DNA of 10,127 bases from an uncultured Eubacteriales bacterium (GCA_948949055.1 CARBWQ010000016.1:1-10127); one strand, 5' to 3'. Numbered from the stretch's first letter, positions 1 to 7,118 are shown. Notes: a model not told the origin generated them from the letters alone. Program-made: numbers and translations.

Positions 1-190
1 TTTTAGCCTGCGTCGCGAATGCCCTTGCAAGCAAGCATGTCGCTCCTTGTAATAATAGATTTATATAATCAGCAATAAGAAGATTATTTGAAGTAAAAGT
101 TTCAGCTTATAAATCTATTTTTAGTTTAGTAGATGTAATTTTTAAGTAGATTTCAACAAAGTAGGTAGGGTTGAATTTTGGAGGGAAAAT
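1..190 (+). other. Structured leader / intergenic region upstream of the AAA+ gene
   Basis: No convincing gene lies here. Bases 1-50 are clearly richer in GC than the surroundings and contain a hairpin (15-22 pairs with 35-43, one bulged base). A perfect 12-bp inverted repeat follows: 54-65 (AATAGATTTATA) with 108-119 (TATAAATCTATT). A smaller stem lies inside it (66-70 with 82-86). A TATAAT occurs at 64-69 but lacks a -35 element at proper spacing, and a weak TTGCAA (25-30)/TGTAAT (48-53) pair has 17-base spacing. I therefore cannot place the promoter. The inverted repeat could be an operator or an RNA hairpin in the mRNA leader. It does not match a riboswitch class I recognise. Confidence 0.4.
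54..119. repeat. Perfect 12-bp inverted repeat in the leader
   Basis: The arms at 54-65 and 108-119 are exact reverse complements, separated by 42 bases. Base composition makes AT-only matches fairly easy, but each arm includes one G or C and the position 72 bases before the AAA+ start suggests a cis-regulatory role. It could be a transcription-factor site or an mRNA leader hairpin. The sequence alone does not decide between them. Confidence 0.5.
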
Positions 191-1609
191 ATGTTTTTAA
201 GAAAATCCGATTATTTATATATGAAAGGTCGTATAGAAAAAATTGACGAGTTGGAACAAAAGCTCACAGTTGCTGAATTAAGTTTGAAAGAAACTTTTCA
301 GAGGCTTACTAGGGAAATTGAACACTCTTACGATCAAAAGTTAGATCATAAATATGCTGATCTTTCAAATAAGATTGAAAAAGAAATTTCTAAAATCGAA
401 AATGGCAACTTATCAAAAGAAGTTGATGAACTAAGAAAACTAGTTTTAAAAAAGCTTGAAGAGTACAAAAGTCTTTGTGATGAACTTAGAGATTTGACTG
501 TTAAACAAAAAGAATATATCAATTTGGCAGCGCAAGAAGCTGTTGAAAAAGCTTTGTCGGGAGAGATTAGAGCAATTGTAACTCATCAGGTGAAAAAGCT
601 TGTATCAGAAGAGGGCAAAGAACTCTTATTTGATGAAAGCGAAAAATCTGTACTTGGAGTATCTAGCGAGCTTACTAAGGAAGTAATTGATATGCTTAAA
701 CAAAGAGTTAGTGATGAGCTTTTAACTCCTAATCCAGCTGGTGACAGTCCAGCTAGTGGTTCGACCGATGCGGGAAAGCCAGAAGGTGGAGCTGAACTTG
801 AAAAGAGAAAAAAAGATGTACTTTCTATGGCTAGACATAAGGAATTTGGCAAGCTATTAGGCTCACTTTCAGCAGGTCTTATGCCAATGCTTGTTGGTCC
901 TGCCGGAACTGGTAAAAGTACAGCTGTTGAACAGGCTGCTTATGAACTCGGATTTGATTTCTATACTTCAAACAGAGTACAAATGGCACATGAACTTACA
1001 GGTTACAAGGATGCGACAGGAAACTATCAACCTACTCAATTTTATCAAGCTTATAAAAATGGTGGCGTATTCTTCTTAGATGAAGTTGATGGTTCTTCAC
1101 CAGAAGCACTTGTCACTATAAACACTGCAATGGCACAGGGATATATGAATTTCCCAGACGGAAAAGTATATATGCACAAAGATTTCAGACTTGCTGCGGC
1201 AGGAAACACTTATGGAACTGGTGCAGATGCACAATATGTAGGTAGAAATGAACTTGACGCTGCAACTCTTGATAGATTTGTAGTTGTGCGTTGGGACTAT
1301 GACAAAAAACTTGAAAGTCAGATTATTAAAGATAAAGAATTCTTAGAGTTTGGTTGGAAAGTACGTAGTGCAGTTTCAAAACTTAAACTTCCTATCATTA
1401 TTTCTACACGTGGTCTTATAAATGTTTACAATCTTTTAAATGTGAAAGCATTCAGTCTTGATGAAATGCTTGAAAGTGTTCTCTTTGAAGGTGTGGACGC
1501 ACAGACATTGCTTACTATAAATCGTGAGATTTCTGTCAATGGCAAATACAAAAACGCCTTAAAGAATTTAGCTGATAGATTAAAAAATGAAGAAAAAGGT
1601 ATGGAATAG
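191..1609 (+). CDS. MoxR / dynein-related AAA+ ATPase with N-terminal coiled coil
   Basis: A 472-residue protein. Residues 1 to about 175 are a charged, heptad-like helical region, probably a coiled coil. Residues 179-201 are a Pro/Gly/Ser-rich linker. The AAA+ core follows: Walker A GPAGTGKST at 236-244, Walker B FFLDEVD at 294-300, sensor-1 Asn339 in AAAGNT, a likely arginine finger in LDAATLDRF (Arg362), and a sensor-2-like STRG around Arg407. The core resembles the AAA_5 group (MoxR, CbbQ/NorQ, CobS), ring ATPases that remodel partner proteins, usually together with a vWA-domain protein. All catalytic residues appear intact. GGAGG at 180-184 fixes the start at 191. The next gene begins 3 bases after this stop, so the two should be co-translated. 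The target of the ATPase is unknown. The ATPase assignment is firm; the coiled coil is read from composition. Confidence 0.92.
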   Translation: MFLRKSDYLYMKGRIEKIDELEQKLTVAELSLKETFQRLTREIEHSYDQKLDHKYADLSNKIEKEISKIENGNLSKEVDELRKLVLKKLEEYKSLCDELRDLTVKQKEYINLAAQEAVEKALSGEIRAIVTHQVKKLVSEEGKELLFDESEKSVLGVSSELTKEVIDMLKQRVSDELLTPNPAGDSPASGSTDAGKPEGGAELEKRKKDVLSMARHKEFGKLLGSLSAGLMPMLVGPAGTGKSTAVEQAAYELGFDFYTSNRVQMAHELTGYKDATGNYQPTQFYQAYKNGGVFFLDEVDGSSPEALVTINTAMAQGYMNFPDGKVYMHKDFRLAAAGNTYGTGADAQYVGRNELDAATLDRFVVVRWDYDKKLESQIIKDKEFLEFGWKVRSAVSKLKLPIIISTRGLINVYNLLNVKAFSLDEMLESVLFEGVDAQTLLTINREISVNGKYKNALKNLADRLKNEEKGME

Positions 1610-1612
1610 AGA

Positions 1613-2554
1613 ATGAAAAATAGAACTGGAAACCATGGTGACTCATATATAATAGATTATCACTTTGCAAGTCTATTGGATCTACTCGATTATATAGAAA
1701 ATTCTCAAAGAGTTACCTCGAAAAAATCTAGCGAAAATCTAGACAAACATTTTACAGGTACAGAGTCATTTCAGCAAGCTTTTGAAATGTGCAAAAATGG
1801 ATACTTTTCAAAGGACGTTGAGAATTTTCAAAATATATTCTTCAAAATTGCCAACCAAGTTGCAAGGAAACTGAAACTTATAAAAGTAAAGCATGATGTC
1901 GTAGGAGCTGTTCCTGACGTGCCAAGATATCTTACCGGCAATCCATTAAATATGCTTAATCTTGAAAACAAAGAAAAAGTCAAAAAACCTAAGACAATTG
2001 TTCTTAATTTTAACTCATCAACTTCTGCTAGTACTTCAAAGAGTACTATCGAAAAAAGAGGATTGACATTTGTGCTTTTATTCGATTTACTACGCAAACT
2101 TGGTAGCCCTGTAAAACTCAATTTGGTTGAATTTTCATCATCTGAGGATTTCTATGTGAATACAGAAGTAGTTCTTATGAAAAATAAAGACATGATTAAT
2201 ATATCTAAGATTTATTTCCCTCTTGTACATCCTTCTTATTTAAGAAGAATTATGTTTGCTCTTGAAGAGCGTTTGCCTGAGCTAAAAAATAGACAGGAAT
2301 ATTTTCATGGATATGGCTGTCCAGAATCTTATAGGAAATATGTTAAAATGACAGGAACAGAGTTGCATGAAAATGAAATAAACATTTTCACTGATGATTA
2401 TGAATATGTTTCAATAGGAAATGCGTTAAAAAAAATAATCGCTGATGTAGATAAAGCGGGTGGACTTAAATCGTCATATGAAGAAATATCAAATTTGTTA
2501 GATGAAATTGATTTTTCTACGCTTAGCGAGTTTGATGATGAAAAGGATTATTAA
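1613..2554 (+). CDS. Divergent vWA-like partner of the AAA+ ATPase (DUF7192-like)
   Basis: A 313-residue cytosolic protein with no signal peptide or membrane segment. Visible motifs are FTGTESFQQAFEMCKNG (47-63), GAVPDVPRYLTGNP (98-111), a hydrophobic strand KTIVLNFNSSTSAS (127-140), a helix beginning IEKRG (146-150), and HPSYLRRIMFALEERLP (206-222). This order recalls phage and actinobacterial proteins encoded beside MoxR-type ATPases that I know as DUF7192. In them the strand-loop-helix after the motif looks like a vWA (Rossmann-like) fold. The usual metal-site DxSxS is here NxNSST, so metal binding may be lost or changed. It has a poor ribosome binding site of its own and starts 3 bases after the ATPase stop, which implies translational coupling. 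The gene is certain; the family and vWA assignment is inference from memory of motif patterns. Confidence 0.6.
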   Translation: MKNRTGNHGDSYIIDYHFASLLDLLDYIENSQRVTSKKSSENLDKHFTGTESFQQAFEMCKNGYFSKDVENFQNIFFKIANQVARKLKLIKVKHDVVGAVPDVPRYLTGNPLNMLNLENKEKVKKPKTIVLNFNSSTSASTSKSTIEKRGLTFVLLFDLLRKLGSPVKLNLVEFSSSEDFYVNTEVVLMKNKDMINISKIYFPLVHPSYLRRIMFALEERLPELKNRQEYFHGYGCPESYRKYVKMTGTELHENEINIFTDDYEYVSIGNALKKIIADVDKAGGLKSSYEEISNLLDEIDFSTLSEFDDEKDY

Positions 2555-2567
2555 TTTAAATAAGAAA

Positions 2568-2603
2568 ATGCTCCTGACCGTCGCATTATTCTTGCGTTCC
2601 TAA
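2568..2603 (+). other. GC-rich intergenic island with an 11-codon open frame
   Basis: Bases 2570-2600 stand out as GC-rich in an AT-rich gap. They contain the frame ATG...TAA encoding MLLTVALFLRS, with no good ribosome binding site, so I do not call it a gene. The stretch resembles the GC-rich piece at 7-28: both carry CCTG, then CGTCGC, then CTTGC in the same order. They may be diverged copies of one short dispersed repeat. Confidence 0.3.
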
Positions 2604-2605
2604 AC

Positions 2606-2631
2606 AAAAAAGGCTAAATTTTAGCCTTTTT
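2606..2631. terminator. Bidirectional terminator between convergent genes
   Basis: The stem AAAAAAGGCTAA (2606-2617) pairs with TTAGCCTTTTT (2621-2631) around a 3-base ATT loop and is followed by a T-rich run on the plus strand. The A-run on the other side gives a U-tract for minus-strand transcripts. It can serve both the ATPase operon and the convergent gene ending at 2695. Confidence 0.88.
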
Positions 2632-2694
2632 ATTTTTTATTAAATTTATGATGAAAGCTTTAAACTTTATTTAATTTTTAAAAACCATATTGAA

Positions 2695-3210
2695 TTATAA
2701 GGAGTTATTACTTTCATCTTCTCTGGCAGTAAGTTTTTCAAGAGAATGATTTGTAAAAACTTCATGATAAATATTGTCAACATTGTTTCCATCGTTTTTA
2801 AGATTTATAAGCATTTCATAGACTTCGTCAATTGTTTTGTCTTCTGCTTCCTTAAAATAAGCTGTGTTTTCTGGGAAAACTAAACCTTCTTTATTAAGTA
2901 GTGCAATTGTCACGCCGTTACTTGCAAGTTGCCAAAGTTTCATGTCCTTTCCTTCACAACGGACATGGTGATTTAATGAGATTCTTGTAAGTTCAAATGC
3001 TACAATGGCAAATCTTTCTTCCTTAGATAATTGATTCATAAAGTCATGATTAAAATATATTGTTTTATCTTTATAATTTAACACAGAACCACTACAATTT
3101 GAATTAAATTCAAGAATAAAATTTGTAGTGTTTGCAAGTAGTGGAAATTTCTTTATAACATCCTCTCTAATATTGTACAAGTCGCTGAGCGATAATTTTG
3201 TTTCTTTCAT
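2695..3210 (-). CDS. Degenerate DUF2201-type metallopeptidase-like protein (probable pseudoenzyme)
   Basis: A 171-residue protein. The core at about 49-135 follows the layout of the N-terminal metallopeptidase-like domain of DUF2201 proteins. It has a strand IYFNHDF (51-57), the helix that normally carries HExxHxxxxH, then KLWQLASNG (91-99) where the family has W-N-x-A-x-D, and finally DEVYEML (128-134). In the key helix the residues are FELTRISLNH (72-81): the first histidine is Phe72 and the second is Arg76, while Glu73 and His81 remain. The usual Asp/Asn after the tryptophan also differ. Zinc peptidase activity is therefore unlikely and a structural or adaptor role more likely. DUF2201 proteins normally fuse this domain to a vWA domain and pair with MoxR ATPases. 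Here a MoxR ATPase and a vWA-like protein are encoded convergently next door. AGGAGG (complement of 3215-3220) supports the start. Confidence 0.65.
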   Translation of the reverse strand: MKETKLSLSDLYNIREDVIKKFPLLANTTNFILEFNSNCSGSVLNYKDKTIYFNHDFMNQLSKEERFAIVAFELTRISLNHHVRCEGKDMKLWQLASNGVTIALLNKEGLVFPENTAYFKEAEDKTIDEVYEMLINLKNDGNNVDNIYHEVFTNHSLEKLTAREDESNNSL

Positions 3211-3235
3211 AGCTCCTCCTATTATTTCTACAATC

Positions 3236-3263
3236 AGTATATCATAAATAAAAAAAATGTCAA
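3236..3263 (-). promoter_or_regulatory. Promoter of the metallopeptidase-like gene
   Basis: On the minus strand TTGACA (complement of 3258-3263) is followed after 16 bases by TATACT (complement of 3236-3241). This is a near-consensus vegetative promoter. It predicts a leader of about 20 bases containing the AGGAGG site. Confidence 0.85.
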
Positions 3264-3271
3264 TATAATAA

Positions 3272-3300
3272 TTGCTCGCAAGAAGAAAATATGTTACAAT
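3272..3300 (+). promoter_or_regulatory. Promoter of the TudS-like gene, with a very short leader
   Basis: TTGCTC (3272-3277), 17 bases, then TACAAT (3295-3300) preceded by TGT, an extended -10. The predicted start of transcription is near 3307, only about 9 bases before the ATG. The AGAGG site (3306-3310) would then lie at the very 5' end of the mRNA. Confidence 0.72.
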
Positions 3301-3315
3301 TAAATAGAGGTTTTT

Positions 3316-3861
3316 ATGTGTGAAGATAAGAGAAGTAAAAGATTTGCGTTGGTTCCATTTTGCCTATTAAGTCAAGCCTTTCAAGCACAAGGAATAGTTA
3401 AGCATGAGTGGAGTTCGACTATAAAGCCAATAGTTCAAAAACTTATCGATAATGATATCAATATAATTCAGATGCCATGTCCTGAAAGCTCTTTTGGAGG
3501 TTATGGGAAAAGTTTGGTACGAAAGCCATTAAATATAGAAGGTTATGAAAATGAAGAATATAGAGCTCATTGTCAAAAGTTATGTGATTATGTCATTGAT
3601 ATGATTGTGCCAATGTTAAATAATGGATACAAAATTCTCACAATAATGAGCATAAACAAATCTCCATCTTGTTCCAATGGTTTTGTACATACAGACGAGG
3701 GTGGTTTAATTGAAAAGAAAGGGATTTTTTTTGATGAACTTACAAAGAGATTAAAAGAAAAGAACATTGACATACCTATCATTGGTATAAATAAAAAGGA
3801 TATAACAGAGGCTATGCAAATGCTTGATGAGTTAATTTTATGTGATGAGAAGAAGATTTGA
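3316..3861 (+). CDS. TudS-related putative desulfidase (DUF523 / CD3072-like)
   Basis: A 181-residue cytosolic protein. Three conserved cysteine motifs occur in the family order: FCLLSQ with Cys16, MPCPES with Cys55 and SPSCSNG with Cys119. In TudS (thiouracil desulfidase, DUF523) three such cysteines bind a [4Fe-4S] cluster whose free iron removes sulfur from thiolated bases. The spacing, the AFQAQGIVKH segment (21-30) and GGLIEKKGIFFDEL (119-132 region) fit the clostridial CD3072-type subfamily, whose substrate is not established. The length is normal for a stand-alone member. The gene is a single transcription unit with its own promoter and a terminator overlapping its TGA stop. Family membership is well supported; desulfidase activity and any substrate are inference. 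Confidence 0.8.
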   Translation: MCEDKRSKRFALVPFCLLSQAFQAQGIVKHEWSSTIKPIVQKLIDNDINIIQMPCPESSFGGYGKSLVRKPLNIEGYENEEYRAHCQKLCDYVIDMIVPMLNNGYKILTIMSINKSPSCSNGFVHTDEGGLIEKKGIFFDELTKRLKEKNIDIPIIGINKKDITEAMQMLDELILCDEKKI

Positions 3862-3875
3862 CTTCTTCTTTTTTA
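3848..3875 (+). terminator. Terminator overlapping the stop codon of the TudS-like gene
   Basis: AGAAGAAG (3848-3855) pairs with CTTCTTCT (3862-3869) around a 6-base loop that contains most of the TGA stop, and a T-run extends to 3875. The last codons of the gene are part of the terminator stem. Confidence 0.88.
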
Positions 3876-3898
3876 TTATAAAATTTTTTTAATTTTGT

Positions 3899-3928
3899 TT
3901 GGCTACTTCTGTCATAATATGATATACT
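3899..3928 (+). promoter_or_regulatory. Promoter of pflB
   Basis: TTGGCT (3899-3904), an 18-base spacer and TATACT (3923-3928) with an upstream TGA, giving an extended -10. The predicted transcription start is near 3935, giving a leader of about 35 bases before the pflB ATG. Confidence 0.75.
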
Positions 3929-3942
3929 AAATAGGTAAAAAC

Positions 3943-3962
3943 TAAACAGTTTAAACAGGAGG
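3943..3962 (+). promoter_or_regulatory. pflB leader: TAAACAG direct repeat, GTTTAAAC palindrome and AGGAGG site
   Basis: TAAACAG occurs twice (3943-3949 and 3952-3958), and the junction makes an 8-base palindrome GTTTAAAC (3949-3956). The second copy runs into a perfect AGGAGG (3957-3962), 7 bases before the ATG. A protein binding here would cover the ribosome site and the early transcript. It is not a recognisable Rex site. The ribosome binding site is certain; an operator role is a guess. Confidence 0.5.
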
Positions 3963-3969
3963 TTATTTA

Positions 3970-6219
3970 ATGGAAACGAAAGATTTCGAAGGCTGGAATG
4001 GTTTTAAAGGAAATAATTGGAAGGAAAATATTGATGTTTCATCTTTCATTGATGAAAACTACACTGAATATCGTGGTGATGATAAGTTCTTGGTAGGAAA
4101 GAGTGAAAAGACAAGCAAAGTTTGGGCTAAGTGTGAAGAACTTTTAAAGGAAGAACGCAAAGTTCATCTCCTTGACGTGGATCTTGAACATCTTTCAGGT
4201 ATTGACAATTTCCCAGCAGGATATATAGACAAAGAAAATGAGGTTGTTTTTGGTCTTCAAACTGACAAACCATTGAAGAGAATTGTTAATCCATTTGGTG
4301 GAATCAGAATGGTTGAAACTGCTCTTGGAGCATATGGCAGAAAACTTGACGATGCAACTGCAAATCTATTCAAACAAATGGTGAGAAAAACTCATAACGA
4401 TGGTGTTTTTGATGCTTATACACCTGATATCAGAAAAGCAAGATCGGCTGGTCTTATCACTGGACTTCCTGATGCTTATGGCAGAGGAAGAATTATAGGT
4501 GATTATAGAAGAGTTGCTTTATATGGTATTGACAGACTTATTGCTGAAAAACAAGCAGATTTAGTTTCAGATGAAATGCTAAATATTGATAGTGAAGAGA
4601 AATTAAGACTCAGAGAAGAAGTTAGCGAACAAATTAGAGCTCTCGGCAAAATTAAGTCTATGGCTGGAAAATATGGATTTGACATCTCTCTTCCTGCTAC
4701 TAATGCAGTTGAGGCTTTCCAGTGGACTTATTTTGGATATCTTGCATCAGTTAAGGAAAATAATGGTGCTGCAATGAGTTTAGGCAGAGTTTCAACCTTC
4801 CTTGACATCTACATTGAAAGAGATATTGAGAAAGGTTTACTTACCGAAGAAACTGCACAAGAACTTGTAGATCAGTTTATCATTAAACTTAGACTTGTAA
4901 GACATCTTAGAACACCAGATTATGATGACATTTTTGGTGGCGACCCAACTTGGGTTACTGAATCTATTGGTGGTATGCTTGACGAAAATAGAAGTCTTGT
5001 TACTAAAAACTCATTCAGATTCCTTCACAGTCTTATCAACTTAGATCCAAGTCCAGAACCAAACTTGACAGTTTTATGGTCTACTAGACTTCCAGAAAAC
5101 TTTAAGAGATTCTGTGCAAAGATTTCTATCCTTACAGACTCTATTCAATATGAAAGTGATGACGTTATGTCACCAATCTATGGTCATGACTATGCAATTG
5201 CTTGTTGCGTTTCTGCTATGAAAGTGGGTAAACAAATGCAATTCTTTGGTGCTAGATGCAATCTCGCTAAGAGTTTACTTTATTCACTTAATGGTGGACG
5301 TGATGAAAATAGTGGGGTAAAAGTTGTTGATGGAATAGAACAAACAAATGCTGAAATACTTGATTTTGAAGATGTTAAAGCTAGATATTTCAAGGTTCTT
5401 GACACAGTAGCTAAAACTTATGTTGATGCACTTAATATTATCCACTATATGCATGACAAGTATGCTTATGAAGCTGGACAAATGGCTCTTCATGATACAA
5501 AACTTGACAGACTTATGGCGTTTGGTATAGCAGGACTTTCAGTTGCGACTGATAGCTTATCTGCAATCAAATATGCAAAAGTAAAACCAATTAGAAATGA
5601 AGAAGGAATTGCTGTTGACTTTGAAGTTGAAGGTGAATTCCCTAAATATGGTAATGATGACGATAGAGTAGACCAACTTGCAGTTGAAATAGTTCAGCAC
5701 TTTATTTCAGCTCTTAAACAAAATAAACTTTATAGAGATGCAAAACATACTTTATCTGCTCTTACAATTACATCAAACGTTATGTATGGTAAAAAGACAG
5801 GAACTACTCCTGACGGAAGAAAGAAGGGTGAAGCTTTTGCACCAGGTGCAAACCCAATGCATGGAAGAGATGCTTGTGGAGCGCTTGCAAGCTTAAACTC
5901 TGTTGCAAAAATTCCATATTGTGGCTGTTGCCAAGATGGCGTATCAAACACCTTCTCAATCATTCCTAACTCACTCGGTAAAGACATGGAAATGAGAATT
6001 GATAACCTTGTTGGATTACTTGATGGTTATTTTGTTCAAGGAGCTCAACATCTTAATGTTAATGTCCTTGATAGAGAAAAACTCATTGACGCTATGAATA
6101 ACCCTGAAAAGTATCCAAACCTTACAATTCGTGTGTCTGGATATGCTGTAAACTTTAATAAATTATCTCGTGCTCATCAAGAGGAAGTTATTGCAAGAAC
6201 TTTCCATGAAAAGCTATAA
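3970..6219 (+). CDS. pflB: Pyruvate formate-lyase (formate C-acetyltransferase)
   Basis: A 749-residue glycyl radical enzyme that converts pyruvate and CoA into acetyl-CoA and formate in the cytosol, central to anaerobic mixed-acid fermentation. The paired active-site cysteines are Cys412-Cys413 in [10 protein letters not shown]. The glycyl-radical motif RVSGYAV places the radical on Gly724, close to the C-terminus as expected. [10 protein letters not shown] (110-119), SPIYGHDY (401-408) and the [17 protein letters not shown] segment (601-617) are also typical. The length is close to the roughly 760-residue norm. A small deviation is Asn728 in AVNFNKL, where many family members have Arg. Strong promoter, perfect ribosome binding site, and no terminator before pflA, so the two are probably co-transcribed. 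It must be activated by PflA and is destroyed by oxygen, which points to a strict or facultative anaerobe. Confidence 0.98.
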   Translation: METKDFEGWNGFKGNNWKENIDVSSFIDENYTEYRGDDKFLVGKSEKTSKVWAKCEELLKEERKVHLLDVDLEHLSGIDNFPAGYIDKENEVVFGLQTDKPLKRIVNPFGGIRMVETALGAYGRKLDDATANLFKQMVRKTHNDGVFDAYTPDIRKARSAGLITGLPDAYGRGRIIGDYRRVALYGIDRLIAEKQADLVSDEMLNIDSEEKLRLREEVSEQIRALGKIKSMAGKYGFDISLPATNAVEAFQWTYFGYLASVKENNGAAMSLGRVSTFLDIYIERDIEKGLLTEETAQELVDQFIIKLRLVRHLRTPDYDDIFGGDPTWVTESIGGMLDENRSLVTKNSFRFLHSLINLDPSPEPNLTVLWSTRLPENFKRFCAKISILTDSIQYESDDVMSPIYGHDYAIACCVSAMKVGKQMQFFGARCNLAKSLLYSLNGGRDENSGVKVVDGIEQTNAEILDFEDVKARYFKVLDTVAKTYVDALNIIHYMHDKYAYEAGQMALHDTKLDRLMAFGIAGLSVATDSLSAIKYAKVKPIRNEEGIAVDFEVEGEFPKYGNDDDRVDQLAVEIVQHFISALKQNKLYRDAKHTLSALTITSNVMYGKKTGTTPDGRKKGEAFAPGANPMHGRDACGALASLNSVAKIPYCGCCQDGVSNTFSIIPNSLGKDMEMRIDNLVGLLDGYFVQGAQHLNVNVLDREKLIDAMNNPEKYPNLTIRVSGYAVNFNKLSRAHQEEVIARTFHEKL

Positions 6220-6220
6220 T
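6191..6220 (+). promoter_or_regulatory. Possible internal promoter for pflA at the end of pflB
   Basis: TTGCAA (6191-6196), 18 bases, then a perfect TATAAT (6215-6220) that spans the pflB stop codon. Codon constraints make chance likely, but it would allow separate transcription of pflA. Confidence 0.35.
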
Positions 6221-6280
6221 TATTATAAATTTTGATAAAAATAATAAAAAAATGTGAAAAAATGATGATTTTTTGCATTT

Positions 6281-6285
6281 AGGAG
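6281..6285 (+). promoter_or_regulatory. Ribosome binding site that fixes the pflA start
   Basis: AGGAG lies 5 bases before the ATG at 6291. An in-frame TTG at 6273 is upstream of this site and would have no binding site of its own, so it is rejected as the start. Confidence 0.85.
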
Positions 6286-6290
6286 TTAAA

Positions 6291-7028
6291 ATGGACGAAA
6301 TACTTGGCAAAATAAGCAGTGTAGAAAGCATGGGGCTAGTTGATGGCCCGGGGATAAGATACGTTGTATTTTTGCAAGGTTGTCAACTTAGGTGTAAGTA
6401 TTGTCATAATCCAGAAACTTGGAATATGAACAAGGCAAATGAATTTATTAGCCCAGAAAATTTAATAAAGCGTATAGAAAGATTCGTTCCATACTTTGGA
6501 GAAGTAGGAGGTGTTACTTTTTCAGGAGGAGAGCCTCTTCTTCAACCATTGTTTTTGCAAGAATGCTTAAAATTGTGTAAGGAAAAGTCTATCAACACGG
6601 CCATTGATACAGCAGGTGTTGGAATAGGTGATAATCAGACAACTTCAAAGATATTAGAATTATGTGATTTAGTCATTCTTGATATAAAGTCAAGTGATGA
6701 GGATAAATATCGTGAACTTACTGGTCAACCTATGTCAAGGTTTTCTTCCTTTTTGGAACTTGCCCAAAAGATGAATAAGAAATTATGGCTAAGACAGGTG
6801 ATTGTTCCAGGGCTTAATGATAATGAGGAAAATATCAAGCATCTTGCAGACTTTATTAGACCGATAAAAAATGTTGAGCGAATTGAACTTTTGCCTTATA
6901 AGAATTTAGGCGAGAGTAAATACAAGACTCTTGGCATAAAATATCCACTTGAAGGTCTAGAAAATATGGATGAAAACAGATGCAAAGAACTTGAAGATTT
7001 ACTTCATAAATTGGTAGCAAATTCATAA
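6291..7028 (+). CDS. pflA: Pyruvate formate-lyase activating enzyme (radical SAM)
   Basis: A 245-residue radical SAM activase that cleaves S-adenosylmethionine and removes a hydrogen from Gly724 of PflB. The N-terminal VDGPGIR (17-23), the cluster motif CQLRCKYC (Cys31, Cys35, Cys38, which bind [4Fe-4S]) and SGGEP (78-82) for SAM binding are all present, as are LRQVIVPG and the C-terminal LLPYKNLGESKY. The length equals that of the classic PflA (about 246). There is no ferredoxin-like cysteine insert of the kind seen in activases of other glycyl radical enzymes, which supports PFL as partner. It lies 71 bases after pflB in the same direction, with a good ribosome site at 6281-6285. Confidence 0.97.
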   Translation: MDEILGKISSVESMGLVDGPGIRYVVFLQGCQLRCKYCHNPETWNMNKANEFISPENLIKRIERFVPYFGEVGGVTFSGGEPLLQPLFLQECLKLCKEKSINTAIDTAGVGIGDNQTTSKILELCDLVILDIKSSDEDKYRELTGQPMSRFSSFLELAQKMNKKLWLRQVIVPGLNDNEENIKHLADFIRPIKNVERIELLPYKNLGESKYKTLGIKYPLEGLENMDENRCKELEDLLHKLVANS

Positions 7029-7061
7029 AAATATCTTTGCCATGACGGCAAAGATATTTTT
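7027..7061. terminator. 15-bp hairpin terminator starting inside the pflA stop codon
   Basis: Bases 7027-7041 and 7047-7061 are perfect reverse complements with a 5-base loop (ATGAC). The GGCAAAGAT side ends in five Ts, which are themselves paired with As. It probably ends or stabilises the pflBA mRNA and could act in both directions. The short T-run may allow read-through into the next gene. Confidence 0.85.
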
Positions 7062-7118
7062 AAATGCAAGAGATAATTAATTGATTTTTCATGAAAAAAA
7101 GGTAAAAAACGTAAAAAA

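Noticed and set aside
1..50. Possible end of a tRNA or other stable RNA gene at the left edge
   Set aside because: It is GC-rich and contains a hairpin, but there is no acceptor stem, T-arm pattern or CCA end.
586..852. Open minus-strand frame of 88 codons inside the AAA+ gene
   Set aside because: It is antisense to the linker and coiled coil, is serine/leucine-rich in the manner of a shadow frame, and has no ribosome site.
191..3210. Prophage remnant
   Set aside because: The AAA+ and vWA-like proteins resemble phage-encoded types, but no integrase, structural, lysis or attachment-site sequence is present in the window.
5730..5987. Open minus-strand frame of 85 codons inside pflB
   Set aside because: It overlaps highly conserved pflB coding sequence and shows no promoter, ribosome site or recognisable domain.
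6257..6274. AAAAAAT / ATTTTTT hairpin between pflB and pflA
   Set aside because: The 7-bp stem is made only of A-T pairs and has no T-run after it, so it is too weak to call a terminator in an AT-rich gap.
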